Positions 62,148-64,000 of a DNA stretch of 64,000 nucleotides are shown here, one piece after another. Origin of the DNA: Arthonia radiata (lineage: Eukaryota > Ascomycota > Arthoniomycetes > Arthoniales > Arthoniaceae); the NCBI GenBank assembly GCA_002989075.1, contig PSQN01000013.1, positions 185,178 to 249,177 on the forward strand, given 5' to 3'. The notes below the pieces were generated by a model that saw only the letters and a list, made by a program, of their open reading frames with translations, was not told the origin of the DNA and searched no databases. Positions within the stretch are counted from its first letter, which is position 1. The number at the start of each line of letters is the position of its first letter. The translations under genes and the position numbers were made by a program.

Positions 62148-64000
62148 ATGAACCAGTACCCTGGCGTGCCTCCTCAAGGGCCTGCGTATCCTCCACACCC
62201 TTCTCGACGGCAAGACTATCCCTACGCCGCGTCGCCTCATCCCCAGTACCTCCCATATTACGCTCCCGCATCACCCCATCCAGGTCCCGTTCAATATGGT
62301 CCGCCTCAACATTACATGCCCCAATGGTACCCTTACCAGCAATATCATTACCCGCCGCAGCCTCAGCCGCAGCCTCAGCCGCAGCCACAACCGCCGCGCC
62401 ATTATCAGCAGCATCAGTCACCCTTGGTAGTATCCTCAACGAACCACCAGCCCGTGCTCCCCATCAACCGGCAGCACCCTCCACCTCCACCGCAGCAGCA
62501 GCAACAGCAAGCTCCTCCTGTTGCCCGGACGCCATTACCTGAGCAATCCACAACATCATCTACCACATCGCAACATATAGCGTCCCCCTCCACGACACCT
62601 ATCACTACCTCTGACACCACCGCGACTCCTCCCATTGTGCCCTCCAAGGCTGCGCCGCCGCCTCCTACTGCCGAGACTCAACATCGTGCACACTTCATTC
62701 TACAGGTATGTTGAAGCCATGAGCGCTCGCTGCTACAAGCCCGTCGTCTCGTATTTTCTGTACCTGTCGCGCCATCGCTCGTTCGTTTTGATGTCGATGT
62801 TTACAGCCATTTACTGACTTTGACACCAGCTCCCATGGCTCTCTGCTCCTGACTCAGATTTCCCCATCAGATCCTCAAGGCGGCGAAAGAGACGCAGATC
62901 GCCTGACAGCCTTCCGGAAACTCCGACTCTACCCGCATTCCCCCGTCCAAGGCCTGCAGCTTCTGCACTGCCCAAGGAGACTTCGGAGCAACTCACTCAA
63001 CAAGATGTAACCCCTACGCCGCCCGTCCAGGAGAATATCAGCGATCCCACTCCGATTCCTGCAGTAGATCATACGCGAGATGAGCCGTCAACATCATCGA
63101 TACCCGAACCTGTCGCTTCCTCAGAGACAGCAAGCACGCCAGTGCCTAGTCCTGATCAGCAGCAACGCAAGCGCGCTCCAACACGTCCCGTAGTCCCCGC
63201 CTTACCCAACATTCCGCGTCGTCCAGCTACGAGCGTAGAAACACCACCTTCAGCGTCAAACACTCAGCAAGCCCCCGTTGAGAGTCCTCAAAAGCCGGCA
63301 CCATCTACCAATGGTCAAGTAGAGAACCCTGAAGTCAATGGCGTTGTTGTAGGAACCGATACTCAACCATCTGCGACTCCCAAAGCCCCGCCAAAGTCTT
63401 GGGCAGAACTCCTGCGTAGCAAGAATGCCGCCGCCGCCGCGAGTGCAGCAGCTACTACAGCACCTAACGGCGCTAATGGTGCCGTACGCCCAGCTCAATC
63501 CTCTTCCACCTCGCTGTTAGATGCGTTGCGATCTTATGACGTACAGCATGGAGAAAAGATCTCCTTCTTGGAACCGCGTGGCCTTGTTAATACTGGTAAT
63601 ATGTGCTATATGAATTCTGTGAGTGTGGAGATCCATAAGAATGGCTATCGTTACTGATTTCTGCTAGATTCTGCAAGTTCTTGCATTTTGTGTACCATTT
63701 TTTGAGCTCCTTGACCAAGTTCGCAAGCGAGCTGTGCATAGTTTTAAAAGTAACACGCCTCTATTAGAGGCTATGTAAGTATTATTCTATCCGCGCAGAA
63801 TCGCAGTGATGGTGCTAATTGCAACTACAGGATCATGTTCATGAACGAGTATAGTATAATCGACTCTGCGTCATCCGTTGACCAGCTCCGGCTACGCCTC
63901 AAAGACAACGAGCTTGAGCAGTATGGAGAATCCTTCATTCCTGAATACGTCTACGAAGCTATCAAGCATCTTCCTCGTTTCTCTTCTATGAGACGAGGCC
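62148..64000 (+). CDS. Ubiquitin-specific protease, UBP3/USP10-like (partial, runs off window)
   Basis: Exons 62148-62705, 62830-63618, 63668-63774 and 63831 onward (introns 124, 49 and 56 bp). The first about 440 residues are low complexity: Pro/Gln/Tyr-rich, with repeated PQ codons at about 62352-62392, followed by Pro/Ser/Thr-rich sequence. The USP catalytic domain starts with FLEPRGLVNTGNMCYMNSIL, with the Cys box nucleophile at about residue 445, followed by QVLAFCVPFFELL and IMFMNEYSI. The His box lies beyond the window. The long disordered N-terminus followed by GLVNTGNMCYMN is typical of Ubp3/USP10, which deubiquitinates 40S ribosomal proteins and COPII components. Other USPs are possible but less likely. 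Confidence 0.8.

Noticed and set aside
1-64000. CRISPR arrays, rRNA or tRNA genes and bacterial-type operons
   Set aside because: No regularly spaced identical repeats, cloverleaf or rRNA-like sequence was seen. The genome is clearly fungal, with spliceosomal introns.

Overview
The window is nuclear DNA of a filamentous ascomycete (Pezizomycotina), most likely a Dothideomycete. Genes are dense with short GT-AG introns (about 48-145 bp). The first 6.4 kb is an AT-rich transposon graveyard with C-to-T/G-to-A decay typical of repeat-induced point mutation (RIP): TGG has become TAG and CA/TG has become TA. It holds three copies of one LTR, the 3' end of a Ty3/gypsy polyprotein with a chromodomain, an antisense Cys-cluster/coiled-coil ORF and a minus-strand gene broken only by TAG codons. 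Composition changes abruptly near 6.43 kb, where a decayed DUF3425/bZIP gene is cut at the boundary.

From 7.7 to 19.2 kb lie ordinary genes: an NmrA-like SDR, a Gemin2/SIP1 homologue, a His-Me (HNH) endonuclease-like gene directly behind phosphoserine phosphatase SER2, a second SDR, an SGNH/PC-esterase-like membrane protein and cytosolic aspartyl-tRNA synthetase with an unusual insertion.

From 19.6 to 43.1 kb, all on the plus strand, is the most striking content: a tandem array of about fifteen small, divergent paralogues (120-190 aa). They share an F-box-like N-terminus (LPxEIIxxIIxxRV ... LRLATVSR), often an H-x3-C plus C-C signature, and an amphipathic C-terminal helix. Eleven members occupy 19.6-28.2 kb; four more (one dead) follow at 38.6-43.1 kb and form a spliced subfamily. 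A 10-kb low-density accessory block separates the two halves. It contains a six-cysteine secreted effector-like gene, a small gene with an in-frame TGA, an orphan two-exon gene, a P450 fragment, a fragment of an unknown membrane-protein family and an ABHD12-like hydrolase. About 3.4 kb without a supportable gene follows (43.1-46.6 kb).

From 46.6 kb to the end are conserved genes: a large disordered protein, a DUF2231 membrane protein, an orphan protein resembling the N-terminal part of S8-peptidase-related proteins, ribosomal protein eS27, a RING protein of the RNF10/Mag2 family, a Cys-rich type I membrane protein, an FSH-type serine hydrolase, proteasome subunit RPN5 and the start of a UBP3/USP10-like deubiquitinase. 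eS27, RNF10/Mag2, RPN5 and UBP3/USP10 within about 11.5 kb form a ubiquitin/40S-ribosome neighbourhood. I saw no tRNA, rRNA or CRISPR array. Exon limits were deduced by reading splice sites and frames by eye; functions come from recognised motifs, without database searches.
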